From Brevibacterium oceani (GTDB taxonomy: Bacteria > Actinomycetota > Actinomycetes > Actinomycetales > Brevibacteriaceae): a stretch of DNA of 64,000 bases. Below, in pieces: positions 35,023 through 43,866 of the stretch; the stretch's first letter is position 1; each line of letters begins with the position of its first letter. The DNA lies in the NCBI RefSeq assembly GCF_013623835.1, contig NZ_JABKDE010000003.1, positions 310,001 through 374,000 on the forward strand. The letters are read 5' to 3'. Both the position numbers and the translations under genes were made by a program. The notes beneath the pieces were generated by a model. That model had not been told where the DNA came from and searched no databases. It was given only the letters and a program-made list of their open reading frames with translations.

Positions 35023-36039
35023 TCAGTCCTTCCGGTACTCCTTGATGGCCTTCTCCGCCATCTTCAGTCCGTATTCCGCATCGGAGTAGCCGGCGATCGT
35101 GGCCTTGCCGATCGGGTAGACATGACCGGCCTTGACCGCGGGCAGTTCCTTGAACACGGCCGAGTCGATGAGGGTCGTGGTCAGCTCGTCGTAGTCACCG
35201 CGCAGATCGGAGTTGACGAAGATGATGTCGGCATCGTCAAGGCTCTTGTCGAGGACCTCCATCGAGATCTGAGCTTCGGGCTCGACCTTTCCGGATTTGT
35301 TGCCGCCCTGCTCGGCCTCGCCGTACTTCTCGACCATCGTGTCCTCGTCGGCCGACCAGTCGAAGCCGAGCGGGGAAAGGATGGTGCCGAGCATGTTCTC
35401 ACTGCCCCACAGGTAGGCGGAATTGTCCTCGAATGATGAGGCCGCGCCGATGGTCGTGCCCTTCGTGACGTCGGCGTACTCGTCGGCGATCCGCTTCTGC
35501 TCGGCTTCGAACTCGCTGCCGAGCTGTTCGAGTTCATCGGTCTGATTGACCGCGTCGGCCACTTCCTTGACGCGCTGCTTCCACTGCGCACGGTCGCCGC
35601 CGCGCAGTGTGAACTGATAGACGGGGGCGATCTCCTGCAGCTGTTCGATCATCTCGGGTTCCTGCGTGTTCGGCGACAGGATGAGGTCGGGGTCCGCCTC
35701 GGCGATCTTCTCGAGATCGGGCTCCTCCTGGGCAACCACCGGGATCTCGCCCAACTGGTCCACCCATTCCTCGGGCACGCCCGTTTCCATGAATGCACCC
35801 TGCCCTACCGGCGGGACGTCAAGGTCCATGAGCGTCTCCGTCGCCGCGTAGTGCAGCGTGACGATGTTCTGCGGGTCGGCCGGCACCTCGACCTCGGTCC
35901 CCGACGAGTCGGTGACGGTGCGCGTTTCGTTCGAGGACTCGCCTGAGGCCTCCGCGTCGCCGCCGCCCCCACAGCCGGCCAGCAGCGCCAGACCCGCGGC
36001 ACAGGCGATCACGGCACGAGTGATGCGATTGATTCTCAT
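35023..36039 (-). CDS. Iron-siderophore ABC transporter binding lipoprotein
   Basis: 338 residues from the ATG at 36039, which gives a proper lipoprotein signal: basic start MRINRITR, hydrophobic core, lipobox LLAGC. The mature part is a FecB/FhuD-type type III binding protein (TVTDSSGTEVEVPADPQNIVTLHYAATETLMDL; DPDLILSP; ADIIFVNSDLRG; VKAGHVYPIG). It delivers a ferric siderophore to a permease that is not in this window. 97 bp downstream of the siderophore-interacting fusion gene, so it is likely in the same iron-regulated operon. Confidence 0.85.
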   Translation of the reverse strand: MRINRITRAVIACAAGLALLAGCGGGGDAEASGESSNETRTVTDSSGTEVEVPADPQNIVTLHYAATETLMDLDVPPVGQGAFMETGVPEEWVDQLGEIPVVAQEEPDLEKIAEADPDLILSPNTQEPEMIEQLQEIAPVYQFTLRGGDRAQWKQRVKEVADAVNQTDELEQLGSEFEAEQKRIADEYADVTKGTTIGAASSFEDNSAYLWGSENMLGTILSPLGFDWSADEDTMVEKYGEAEQGGNKSGKVEPEAQISMEVLDKSLDDADIIFVNSDLRGDYDELTTTLIDSAVFKELPAVKAGHVYPIGKATIAGYSDAEYGLKMAEKAIKEYRKD

Positions 36040-36136
36040 GTCTTCTTTTTTCTTTCTGTCGGGCGAACCTTCGGCTCGATCAGCGCCGAAAGTTCGGCTC
36101 CACGGTGGAACTCTGTGGGCAGGTGCCGTCCGGTGC

Positions 36137-38023
36137 TCAGCGTCTGTCGGCGATGACGGCACGGCGGAAGCGTCCGAAGCCCCAACCGATGTCGACGACG
36201 TCGACGGTCGCGACTCCGAGCTCGACGAGGAGGTCTCGCACCTCGTCACTTGTCCAAGAGACGTGGCCGGTGGCGGCGAAGGTGGACACGAGCTCTTCGG
36301 CCTGGTGGTCGTCGGCTTCGGCCTCGTCGGTGAAGGGTTCGACGATGACGAGACTGCCGCTGTTCTCGATCACGCGCGCGAGCAGACCCCGGGCCTCGAC
36401 ACGCGAGCGTCCGGTCAGGCCCGCAAGGAGCAGGGTGGCCTCGACTCTCGGCCACGCCTGTTCGCCGGTCAGCGCTGCGGCCGCGGGCGTGTGGATGGTC
36501 CGTCCGGATTCGGGCGCCTTCCGGGTCAGGGCGGCGGCGACCTCGGCGCCGGCATCACCGGCCAAGGCGACACTCGACGCGGTCGCGAGGGGTTCGAGGT
36601 CGAGGATGATGTCGAGAACGTACTGGAGATGGTCGAGGGTGCGGCTGCGATGGGCGGCATCGAGCTTCTCATCGGCGGCACGCTGGTCGTGCCAGGTGAG
36701 CGCCTGGGTCGCCGAGGCCCGCGAGGTCCTGGCCGCGAACCCGCCCCGGAGGACGTCGATGAGGTCGACGATGGAGAAGAGATCGAGCAGCGCCGGATCC
36801 TCGAGGTCGAGGCCGTCAGCCGAGCCTTCGCTCGTGAGCACGGCACCGGTCGGGGTGTTGCGGTAGTCATCACCCTCGCGTTCGAGCAGTCCGAGTGAGC
36901 ACATCGCGGTGAGGACGACGCGGACGCCGTCGGTGTCGATGCCGGTCTCGGCCGCGATCGCCTCTGCGGCGGTGATGCCTCCGGCGATGAGGTCGTTGAT
37001 GCCGAAGGTCACAGCCGCACGGGTGATGATCGGCGGCAGGATCTCGGTCATCTCGTGGACCTGCTCGAGGACGTCGAGTGAGGATTCGGGGCTCGCCGAG
37101 GCGGCTGGATCGTCGGCGGCGGCGTCGACGGTGGGCGACTCACCGGAAGTGGGGGCGACCGCCTCGGCGATCGTGCTGCAATCAGCGGCTGTGCTGTCGG
37201 TGACGGCGCTGCGGTCAGCGACGGGGCGACTCTCTGCCGGAGTCTTGCGCCAGTACCCGACGACCTCGACGTCCTCCTTCGGCAGGCCGAGGTCGCGACG
37301 GAGGTAGCGGCGGATGGGGGCGATCGTCAGGGCCTCGCCGGCGCACCATGCGAAGGTGCGCCCTTCGGGCAGGCTCACATTCCGCACGGTGTCGTACATG
37401 AGGGTGGATTCGCCGGGCGGGGTCGTGCCGCGGATGAGCCAGTCGATCTCGACGTCCGCCTCGGTGGAGATGTCCTGGATGTCCTCGGCGGTGGGGACTT
37501 CGACGATGATGTGGGCCCGGGCGCCGGCGGGAGCCTCCTCGAGCCAGCGGCCGACGGCGGGCAGGGCCGTCTCGTCGGCGATGAGCAGGTGGAAGTCGAC
37601 TTCCGAATTGATCCCGGCGCAGGTCTTCGGTCCGGCGAAGCTGAGGCGATCGCCGATGGAGACGGAGAACGCCCACTCCGAGGCGAGGCCGGATTCATGG
37701 CGGACGACGTCGAAGGAGAAGGATCCGGTCTCGGGGTCGACGCTGCGGACCGTGTAGTCGCGGGTGAGGGCGAGTGCCTCGCGGTTCCAGTTGAAGCGGA
37801 ATTCTCCCTGCTCGCCGATGTCGAGTGTGCTGCCATCCGGCGGTGGGATGACGAGTTTCACGTGATCATCGAAACCCTCGGAGCGGAATGCCGGCCGCGG
37901 CACACCGTCGACCTCACTCGCCTCCAATTGAGCACCCGCCACAGTCAGGCGTCGCATATTGGGAGTGATATCGGCGATGCCGGTGACCTCCACCTCACGC
38001 AAAATGATCGGCAGCACCTGCAT
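36137..38023 (-). CDS. Siderophore-interacting protein fused to methyltransferase-like domain
   Basis: 628 residues from the ATG at 38023 (earlier GTG or TTG starts are possible). Residues 1 to about 265 are a siderophore-interacting flavin reductase: GFDDHVKLVIPP, RDYTVRSVD, WAFSVSIGDRLSFAGP, and the closing FAWCAGEALTIAPIRRYLRRDLGL and VVGYWR. A Ser/Ala-rich linker follows. Then from about 320 comes a winged-helix dimerisation plus class I O-methyltransferase-like unit (ILPPIITRAAVTFGINDLIAGG; LLAGLTGRSRVEARGLLARVIENSGSLVIVEPFTD; RDLLVELGVATVDVVDIGWGFGRFRRAVI). The SAM-binding glycine loop is poor (VALAGDAGAEVAAAL), so methyl transfer is doubtful. The first part should reduce ferric siderophores to release iron. 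Iron box upstream. Confidence 0.8.
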   Translation of the reverse strand: MQVLPIILREVEVTGIADITPNMRRLTVAGAQLEASEVDGVPRPAFRSEGFDDHVKLVIPPPDGSTLDIGEQGEFRFNWNREALALTRDYTVRSVDPETGSFSFDVVRHESGLASEWAFSVSIGDRLSFAGPKTCAGINSEVDFHLLIADETALPAVGRWLEEAPAGARAHIIVEVPTAEDIQDISTEADVEIDWLIRGTTPPGESTLMYDTVRNVSLPEGRTFAWCAGEALTIAPIRRYLRRDLGLPKEDVEVVGYWRKTPAESRPVADRSAVTDSTAADCSTIAEAVAPTSGESPTVDAAADDPAASASPESSLDVLEQVHEMTEILPPIITRAAVTFGINDLIAGGITAAEAIAAETGIDTDGVRVVLTAMCSLGLLEREGDDYRNTPTGAVLTSEGSADGLDLEDPALLDLFSIVDLIDVLRGGFAARTSRASATQALTWHDQRAADEKLDAAHRSRTLDHLQYVLDIILDLEPLATASSVALAGDAGAEVAAALTRKAPESGRTIHTPAAAALTGEQAWPRVEATLLLAGLTGRSRVEARGLLARVIENSGSLVIVEPFTDEAEADDHQAEELVSTFAATGHVSWTSDEVRDLLVELGVATVDVVDIGWGFGRFRRAVIADRR

Positions 38024-38155
38024 GGGCCTGGAAGTTCGCGGCACGTATTCAGCTCCGAGGGTTTCTTGACGTATGAAACAGTGAGAATCAGGGGTTCGCG
38101 ACTTCAAGCAGGTGTGTCAACTGCCTTAAGGCCACACGAGTTTTCCCTAAATCTC

Positions 38156-38174
38156 ATAGGTCAGCCTAACCTGA
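38156..38174. promoter_or_regulatory. DtxR/IdeR-type iron box before the siderophore-interacting gene
   Basis: ATAGGTCAGCCTAACCTGA matches the iron-box consensus TTAGGTTAGGCTAACCTAA at 15 of 19 positions. Confidence 0.75.
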
Positions 38175-38254
38175 GATCGCGAGGGGCACAACACCGTCTC
38201 CGAAATATTTCTGACGGTGAGACGAAAGGCGCCGTTCGCGGCCCCGGCCCCAGG

Positions 38255-39376
38255 TCAGTCCGACCCGACCTGGACCGGACCTTTGCCCGCAGCCGCCTCG
38301 GCGAGGGCTGGGGTCAGGTTGTCGATGACGTACGGCAGGCTCAGAGGTGTCGAGAAGTAGATCGCCCCGGCGAGCACGTCGTCGGTGTAGACGACCTTCT
38401 TCGCCTGCATCGGCGTGAGCCGCTTGACCACCGGATTCTTCTCCAGCGCCGCTCGGTCCTGACGCTCCTCCGTACCCCAGATGAGGACATCGGCGGCGTC
38501 GAGGACGTCGAGCTTCTCTTCGGGGATGTAGGCCTGACCGCCGGAGGCGTCTTCGGGCGCGTACTCGTCGATCTCGGTCGGCACGACGGGGCCGAGCTGG
38601 GTGAGGAAGTCAGTGCCGAGGCCGTTCTGATAGGCGATCGCGTTTCCTTCGGAGATCTGATTCTGGAGGTAGACGACGGGCACGTCGGCGAGTTCGGGGT
38701 GGTCCTCGGCCGCCTCGGCGAATTGGTCGTCGATGTCCTCGGCGATCCCCTTGGCGTCGTCGGACTTCCCGAGCGCCTCGCCGATCTGCTCGAGCTGGAC
38801 CTCCCACGGCTCGAAGTACATCGGATAGTCCGCAGAGTGCGCGACGGTCGGCGCGAGCTCGCTCAGCTGCTGATATTGGCTCTTCGTCAGCCCTGCGTTC
38901 ACGCCGATGATGAGGTCGGGCTCGAGTTCGGCCACCGCCTCGAGGTCGGGTCCGTCGGTCGCTTCGAGGACGGTCGGCTCGGAATCGCCGCGCGCCTCGT
39001 CGGCCCACGGCCAGGACGCATGCGGATACTCCCCGTACCACTCGGTCACACCGACGGGATCTTCACCGAGCGCCCACAACGCGTCCTGCTCGGTGACTCC
39101 GACGGAGACGATACGCTTCGGCTCGGAGTCGATCGTCGTCGTGCCGTAGGCGTGTTCGACGGTGATGGGGAATTCCCCGCCGCCGGTCGCCTCAGGTTCG
39201 TCCGCTTCGCCTGATGAGCAGGCAGCGAGGAGAAGCAGTGAGGCGGCGCCGGCCGCGATGACGCGGCGGAGGCGCCTCATCTGCCGAGGTCCGGCAGCCG
39301 AACGGGACGGGTCGGACGCGCCGGTGCGAGCGGTCGAGTCTGTGCGGGCATTCGCATCCGTGCGGTTGAGGGCCAA
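38255..39376 (-). CDS. Iron-siderophore ABC transporter binding lipoprotein (second)
   Basis: 373 residues from a TTG at 39376 with GGAG 6 nt upstream; starting at the ATG at 39280 (341 residues) would give a more ordinary signal peptide, MRRLRRVIAAGAASLLLLAAC. Either way the lipobox LLAAC is present. The fold is a FecB-like ferric siderophore binding protein (RIVSVGVTEQDALWALG, ELEPDLIIGVNAGL, ADVLIWGTEERQ). It has no linked permease. An iron box lies at 39451-39469. Confidence 0.85.
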   Translation of the reverse strand: MALNRTDANARTDSTARTGASDPSRSAAGPRQMRRLRRVIAAGAASLLLLAACSSGEADEPEATGGGEFPITVEHAYGTTTIDSEPKRIVSVGVTEQDALWALGEDPVGVTEWYGEYPHASWPWADEARGDSEPTVLEATDGPDLEAVAELEPDLIIGVNAGLTKSQYQQLSELAPTVAHSADYPMYFEPWEVQLEQIGEALGKSDDAKGIAEDIDDQFAEAAEDHPELADVPVVYLQNQISEGNAIAYQNGLGTDFLTQLGPVVPTEIDEYAPEDASGGQAYIPEEKLDVLDAADVLIWGTEERQDRAALEKNPVVKRLTPMQAKKVVYTDDVLAGAIYFSTPLSLPYVIDNLTPALAEAAAGKGPVQVGSD

Positions 39377-39727
39377 GGTGGTCTCCGATGGTTGAGCGGG
39401 CGCGCGCGTCGGCGGCGATGCCGTTGCCGCGCAGGCACCTCTGCAGCGTATGAGGTAAGGCTCATCTTATCCGTCGACACACTCACATCGCATGACTGCC
39501 GTTGCGGTGAGAACTGAGGGGCGCGGCCCCAGCCGAAATCCGGCCGCAACCGCAGCCAGCATCCCGCCGGAAGCCCAACCGAAGTCCAGCCCGAAACCCA
39601 CAGCCAAACGTCCACGCGACCGGCCACAGCCGACCCTTTCGTCCCGAGTTCGCGCGACGAATGGCCGCCCGTCCTCACCTGCCGCGACACCATGGAATTG
39701 TGACTCCGCTCACTCCACAATGGGGCC
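39377..39727. other. Divergent intergenic region upstream of the 2-oxo acid dehydrogenase operon
   Basis: 351 bp. It contains the iron box at 39451-39469 and a CACAAT box (39714-39719) about 8 nt before the E1alpha ATG. The part between about 39490 and 39690 is open in one frame but has Pro/Ser/Arg-rich, low-complexity translation; I see no gene. Confidence 0.6.
39451..39469. promoter_or_regulatory. DtxR/IdeR-type iron box before the second binding protein
   Basis: TGAGGTAAGGCTCATCTTA matches the consensus TTAGGTTAGGCTAACCTAA at 14 of 19 positions and lies 75-93 bp upstream of the TTG start. Confidence 0.65.
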
Positions 39728-40849
39728 ATGACCATTGACGTTCCCACCACAGGCCGCTCTCTGCCCCAGCTGCAGCCGATCAGCTTCATCGGCGCTGATG
39801 GGCAGCCCACCGACACCCCGACCGAGGGACTGCGGATCCCCAGCGATGCCACCCTCATCGGTCTCTATCGGCAGATGGTCCTCGTCCGTCGGTTCGAAGC
39901 ACAGGTCACCCACCTGACCCGGCAGGGCAGGCTCGCGACGTACCCGTCCGCCGCAGGTCAGGAGGCCGCCGAGGTGGGGGCGACGACCGCACTGGCACCG
40001 AATGATTGGCTCTTCCCCACCTACCGTGACTCGGCAGCGCTGCTGACCCGCGGAGTGCCAGTGGCCGAGATCCTCGCCGCCTTCCGCGGCGACTGGCACT
40101 GCGGATTCGACCCGCACGAGTACCACACCTCACCTGCGGCAACACCCCTGGCCACGCAGACCCTGCACGCCACGGGCTTCGCGATGTCCGCGAAGCTCAA
40201 GGGCGAGGATGCCGCGACTCTGACCTTCCTCGGCGATGGTGCCAGCAGTGAGGGTGACACCCATGAGGCATTCAACTTCGCCTCCGTGTGGCAGACGCCG
40301 ACGGTCTTCGTCCTCCAGAACAACCAGTACGCGATCTCGACGCCGCTGCGCGAGCAGACGAACGCGACGATGCTCGCCGACCGCGCTGCCGGCTACGGAA
40401 TGCCGGGCCTACGCGTCGACGGCAATGATGTCGCGGCCGTGTTCGCCGCCGTCTCCGCCGCCCTCGAACGCGGCCGGGGCGGCGACGGCCCGACCCTCAT
40501 CGAATGCCTGACCTACCGGATGGAATCGCACACGAACTCCGACGATCCGACGAAGTACCGCGATGCCGAGGAGGTCGAGCACTGGACGCAGTTCGATCCC
40601 ATCAACCGTCTTGAGAAGTATCTGCGCTCGACCGGTGCCCTCGACGATGACGGAGTCACGGAGATCGCCGAGGCGGCCGAGACCCTGGCTGAGACCGTGC
40701 GCGACGCTATGAACACCGAGGCCGAGATCGACCCGCGCGAACTCTTCGCCCACGTCTACTCGCGCCCGCGGACTGCAATCGTCGAACAGCAGCAGGTCCT
40801 TGAGGCCGAACTCGCCGGAGCAGGGTTCGCAGCGGCAGGGCAGGCATGA
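39728..40849 (+). CDS. Branched-chain 2-oxo acid dehydrogenase E1 alpha subunit
   Basis: 373 residues. The thiamine diphosphate motif reads LGDGASSEGDTHEAFNFASVWQTPTVFVLQNNQYAISTP (GDG...NN). An earlier block, ASKL-type FAMSAKLKGEDAATL, and SHTNSDDPTKYR (phosphorylation-loop region) fit the heterodimeric BCKDH/PDH-alpha family. The front (PEGLRIPSDATLIGLYRQMVLVRRFE-like) is typical of actinobacterial BkdA. Start codon overlaps no upstream gene; CACAAT just upstream suggests a very short leader. The stop overlaps the E1beta start (ATGA). With E1beta and E2 it decarboxylates the oxo acids of Val, Leu and Ile. Confidence 0.9.
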   Translation: MTIDVPTTGRSLPQLQPISFIGADGQPTDTPTEGLRIPSDATLIGLYRQMVLVRRFEAQVTHLTRQGRLATYPSAAGQEAAEVGATTALAPNDWLFPTYRDSAALLTRGVPVAEILAAFRGDWHCGFDPHEYHTSPAATPLATQTLHATGFAMSAKLKGEDAATLTFLGDGASSEGDTHEAFNFASVWQTPTVFVLQNNQYAISTPLREQTNATMLADRAAGYGMPGLRVDGNDVAAVFAAVSAALERGRGGDGPTLIECLTYRMESHTNSDDPTKYRDAEEVEHWTQFDPINRLEKYLRSTGALDDDGVTEIAEAAETLAETVRDAMNTEAEIDPRELFAHVYSRPRTAIVEQQQVLEAELAGAGFAAAGQA

Positions 40850-41859
40850 GCGTCGAAGCAGCTCCCGCTCCCGCCACCGCGCCCACCTCGGTGACGATGA
40901 CGAAGGCGCTCAACCGGGCGCTGCGCGACTGTCTGGCCGAGGACGATACTGTCCTCGTCTTCGGGGAGGATGTCGGCCGCCTCGGCGGGGTCTTCCGCGT
41001 GACGGAAGGGCTGCGGGCCGAGTTCGGGGCGAACCGGGTGTGGGATTCGCCGCTGGCGGAGTCGGGGATCATCGGCACCGCGATCGGGATGGCGATGAAC
41101 GGGATGCGCCCGGTCGTCGAGATGCAGTTCGACGCCTACGCCTACCCCGCGTTCGAGCAGATCGTCTCACACGTGGCGAAGATGCGGAACCGAACGAAGG
41201 GGCGCATCAGCCTGCCGATCACGATCCGGATCCCCTATGCCGGCGACATCGGCGGGGTCGAGCACCACTCGGATTCCTCCGAGGCCTATTGGACCTCGAC
41301 ACCGGGGCTGACGGTTCTCACCCCGTCGAATCCGGCCGATGCGTATTCGCTGCTGCGCGAGTCGATCGCCTCCGACGATCCTGTCGTGTTCATGGAGCCC
41401 AAGTCGCGGTACTGGATGAAGGAGACGCTGTCCCTGCCGGTGACTACGGCGCCGATGGATCGCGCTCAGGTCATCCGAGAGGGCACCGACGCCACCCTGC
41501 TCGCCTACGGTCCGACCGTGCGCACGGCTCTCGATTCCGCCGAGGCCGGAGCCGAGCACGGACTGTCCATCGAGGTCATCGACCTGCGCACGCTCTCACC
41601 GTTCGATGACGAGACCGTATCTGCGTCTGTGCGCAAGACCTCACGGGCGGCGATCATCCACGAGGCCGCCCAGTTCGGCGGCTACGGCGCCGAGGTGGCC
41701 GCCCGCCTCACCGAACGCAACTTCACCTACCTGTCGGCCCCGATTCTGCGGATCACAGGGTTCGACGTGCCCTATCCGTCACCGAAGCTCGAGGAGTTCT
41801 ACCTGCCCACCGTCGAACGCGTGCTCGATGCGCTCGAGTCCTGGGATTGGGAGCTGTGA
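40846..41859 (+). CDS. Branched-chain 2-oxo acid dehydrogenase E1 beta subunit
   Basis: 337 residues, the transketolase pyrimidine-binding domain followed by the transketolase C domain: TMTKALNRALRDCLAEDDTVLVFGEDVGRLGGVFRVTEGL, AESGIIGTAIGMAMNGMRPVVEMQF, then HHSDSSEAYWTSTPGLTVLTPSNP and VIDLRTLSPFDDETV. It pairs with E1alpha to make the alpha2beta2 decarboxylase. Four-base overlap with E1alpha and one-base overlap with E2 (TGATG) show tight coupling. Confidence 0.92.
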   Translation: MSVEAAPAPATAPTSVTMTKALNRALRDCLAEDDTVLVFGEDVGRLGGVFRVTEGLRAEFGANRVWDSPLAESGIIGTAIGMAMNGMRPVVEMQFDAYAYPAFEQIVSHVAKMRNRTKGRISLPITIRIPYAGDIGGVEHHSDSSEAYWTSTPGLTVLTPSNPADAYSLLRESIASDDPVVFMEPKSRYWMKETLSLPVTTAPMDRAQVIREGTDATLLAYGPTVRTALDSAEAGAEHGLSIEVIDLRTLSPFDDETVSASVRKTSRAAIIHEAAQFGGYGAEVAARLTERNFTYLSAPILRITGFDVPYPSPKLEEFYLPTVERVLDALESWDWEL

Positions 41860-43301
41860 TGAGTGCTGATCTGAATACAGGCACACGCGAATTCATCCTC
41901 CCCGACCTCGGCGAGGGCCTCACCGAGGCGGAGCTGATCTCCTGGAAGGTCGCCGTGGGCGATGAGGTCCAGGTCGATCAGATGGTCGTCGAGGTCGAGT
42001 CCGCGAAGTCCGTCGTCGAGCTGCCCTGCCCCTACGCCGGGCAGATCACCGCGCTTCATGCGTCAGCTGGTGACACCGTCGCCGCAGGTCAGGCCCTGCT
42101 CTCCGTCGCCGAGGCGGCATCGAGTCCATCAGACGAAACGTCCGAATCCAGTGGTGCGAACCTCATCGGCTACGGCACATCGGAACCGAAGACCCGAACA
42201 TCGAAGAAGCGCTCATTCGGCTCGAAGACGTTCAACTCATCGACCGTGAGTGCGGCGGCCACTCCCCCGGTCACCGACGAACCGGCACCCGCAGCCACCG
42301 ATGTCGAATCCGGCACGATCGAGTCCGACGCAATCGCGGCAGAGACCAGCGTCTCCCCCGTGTCCTCACCGCTCGTGCGCAAGCTCGCCAAGGATCACGG
42401 AATCAGCGCCAAACACCTCGACGGAACCGGCTCCGGTGGGATTGTCACCAGGGCCGATGTTCTTGCCGCCATCGAATCCGACACGAACATCAACCTCGGT
42501 GCTGCGAACGCAGGTGTCCCTGCGGGGACGTCACCGACCGCCGACCCTCACACGGGAGCGGAACGGGGAGCCACCTCGGCGGACGTGCCTACCTCCGCCC
42601 GACAGGGCGAGCGCGACACCCGCACCCCGATCACCGGACTGCGCAAGGTCGTATCCGAACGGCTCACCCGCTCGCGTCAGGAGATCCCCGAGGCGACGAT
42701 CTGGCTCGACGTCGATGCGACCGAGCTGGTCAAGACGAAGAAGGCGCTCGAGGCGCGCTCCGGCGAGAAATACTCACTGCTCTCGCTCGTCGCTCGTTTC
42801 GTCGTGGCCGGACTGAAGAAGTACCCGATCATCAACTCCTCAATCGACACGGCCGCCGGGGAGATCGTCACGCACGGCGACATCAACCTCGGCCTGGCTG
42901 CGCAGACCCCGCGCGGACTCATGGTCCCCGTCGTCCACGGCGCCGGAGAGATGAGTCTGCGGCAGCTGCGAGACTCGGTGTCCGAGACAGTCGGCAAGGC
43001 TGCGACGGGCAAGTTCGATCCGTCCGAGCTGTCGGGTGGAACATTCACACTGAATAACTACGGCGTGTTCGGCGTCGATGGCTCGGCTCCGATCATCAAC
43101 CTCCCCGAGGTGGCCATGCTCGGTCTCGGTCGGATCAAGGACCGCCCGTGGGTCGTCGACGGCGAGCTCACGGTGCGCAGGGTGATGTACCTGTCCTTCG
43201 TCTTCGACCACCGGGCGTGCGACGGTCAGGAGCCGAGTGAGTTCCTCACCTTCGTCGCCGACTGCATCGAAAACCCGATCTCACTCCTGCCGGAGCTCTG
43301 A
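41859..43301 (+). CDS. Branched-chain 2-oxo acid dehydrogenase E2 (acyltransferase)
   Basis: 480 residues. Order: lipoyl domain (about 1-85; lipoylated lysine in EVESAKSVVELPCPY), Ser/Ala/Pro linker, E3-binding domain (SPLVRKLAKDHGISAKHLDGTGSGGIVTRADVLAAI), second linker, and the catalytic domain ending in SFVFDHRACDG, the DHRxxDG active site. It transfers the acyl group to CoA. No E3 (lipoamide dehydrogenase) gene is linked, so E3 must be supplied from elsewhere. Followed by a palindromic terminator. Confidence 0.93.
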   Translation: MSADLNTGTREFILPDLGEGLTEAELISWKVAVGDEVQVDQMVVEVESAKSVVELPCPYAGQITALHASAGDTVAAGQALLSVAEAASSPSDETSESSGANLIGYGTSEPKTRTSKKRSFGSKTFNSSTVSAAATPPVTDEPAPAATDVESGTIESDAIAAETSVSPVSSPLVRKLAKDHGISAKHLDGTGSGGIVTRADVLAAIESDTNINLGAANAGVPAGTSPTADPHTGAERGATSADVPTSARQGERDTRTPITGLRKVVSERLTRSRQEIPEATIWLDVDATELVKTKKALEARSGEKYSLLSLVARFVVAGLKKYPIINSSIDTAAGEIVTHGDINLGLAAQTPRGLMVPVVHGAGEMSLRQLRDSVSETVGKAATGKFDPSELSGGTFTLNNYGVFGVDGSAPIINLPEVAMLGLGRIKDRPWVVDGELTVRRVMYLSFVFDHRACDGQEPSEFLTFVADCIENPISLLPEL

Positions 43302-43322
43302 GCGCGGCCTCCAAGCCGACCT

Positions 43323-43386
43323 CGTTCAAGCGGTAGCGCGTCTGTCGATCGGCCCACCCATCGACAAGCGCGCTCCGCCTTGAACG
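43323..43386. repeat. Palindromic element, copy 1 (after E2)
   Basis: 27-nt arms (43323-43349 and 43360-43386) matching at 22 positions, with a 10-nt loop. The outer arm is CGTTCAAG and the inner arms contain AGCGC and TGTCGA, features shared with the element at 45827-45890. Its place after E2 suggests it acts as terminator. Confidence 0.7.
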
Positions 43387-43515
43387 ACGTTGCACGAACC
43401 GTATGCCATCGTGACGATTCCACACTTCGGACTGCTCTCACATTCGTGATCCACACCACTAGCCTTGCCGAGTCCGCTCACCAGCGGACGCAAACGCAAG
43501 GAAACGAAGGTGAGC

Positions 43516-43866
43516 ATGTCACGGAACCACAGTTCGGCACGCACGGCGGGGCCGCCTCGGCGATGGTCGCTCTTGCTCCTCATCATTCCGGTGATCCTCT
43601 ACGCGCTCACTCCGTTGGTCGCGAACTCGGTCGAACCGCGCCTCTTCGGTCTGCCGTTCATCGTCACCTACACGATCATCGTCACGATCCTCACCTGGGC
43701 CTTCGTGTGGATGGCTGCTCGCGGGGACCGCTTCTACCGCGGTGACCTGCCCGAGCACGTCCCCTCCGACGTCGCATTCGGTGAGGACCATCCGATCGAC
43801 CCGGTGTCCGGCGACCGACCGGCGACTGACGGGCCCCGCAACGGCAGCGAGGAGGCCGACCGATGA
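43516..43866 (+). CDS. DUF3311 small membrane protein
   Basis: 116 residues from the ATG at 43516 (AAGGTGAGC just upstream). Two membrane helices: SLLLLIIPVILYALTPLV and VTYTIIVTILTWAFVWMAA, followed by an acidic hydrophilic tail. DUF3311 proteins are the usual small companions of certain sodium:solute symporters. The stop overlaps the symporter start by 4 bp (ATGA), so it is very likely an accessory subunit. Confidence 0.85.
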   Translation: MSRNHSSARTAGPPRRWSLLLLIIPVILYALTPLVANSVEPRLFGLPFIVTYTIIVTILTWAFVWMAARGDRFYRGDLPEHVPSDVAFGEDHPIDPVSGDRPATDGPRNGSEEADR

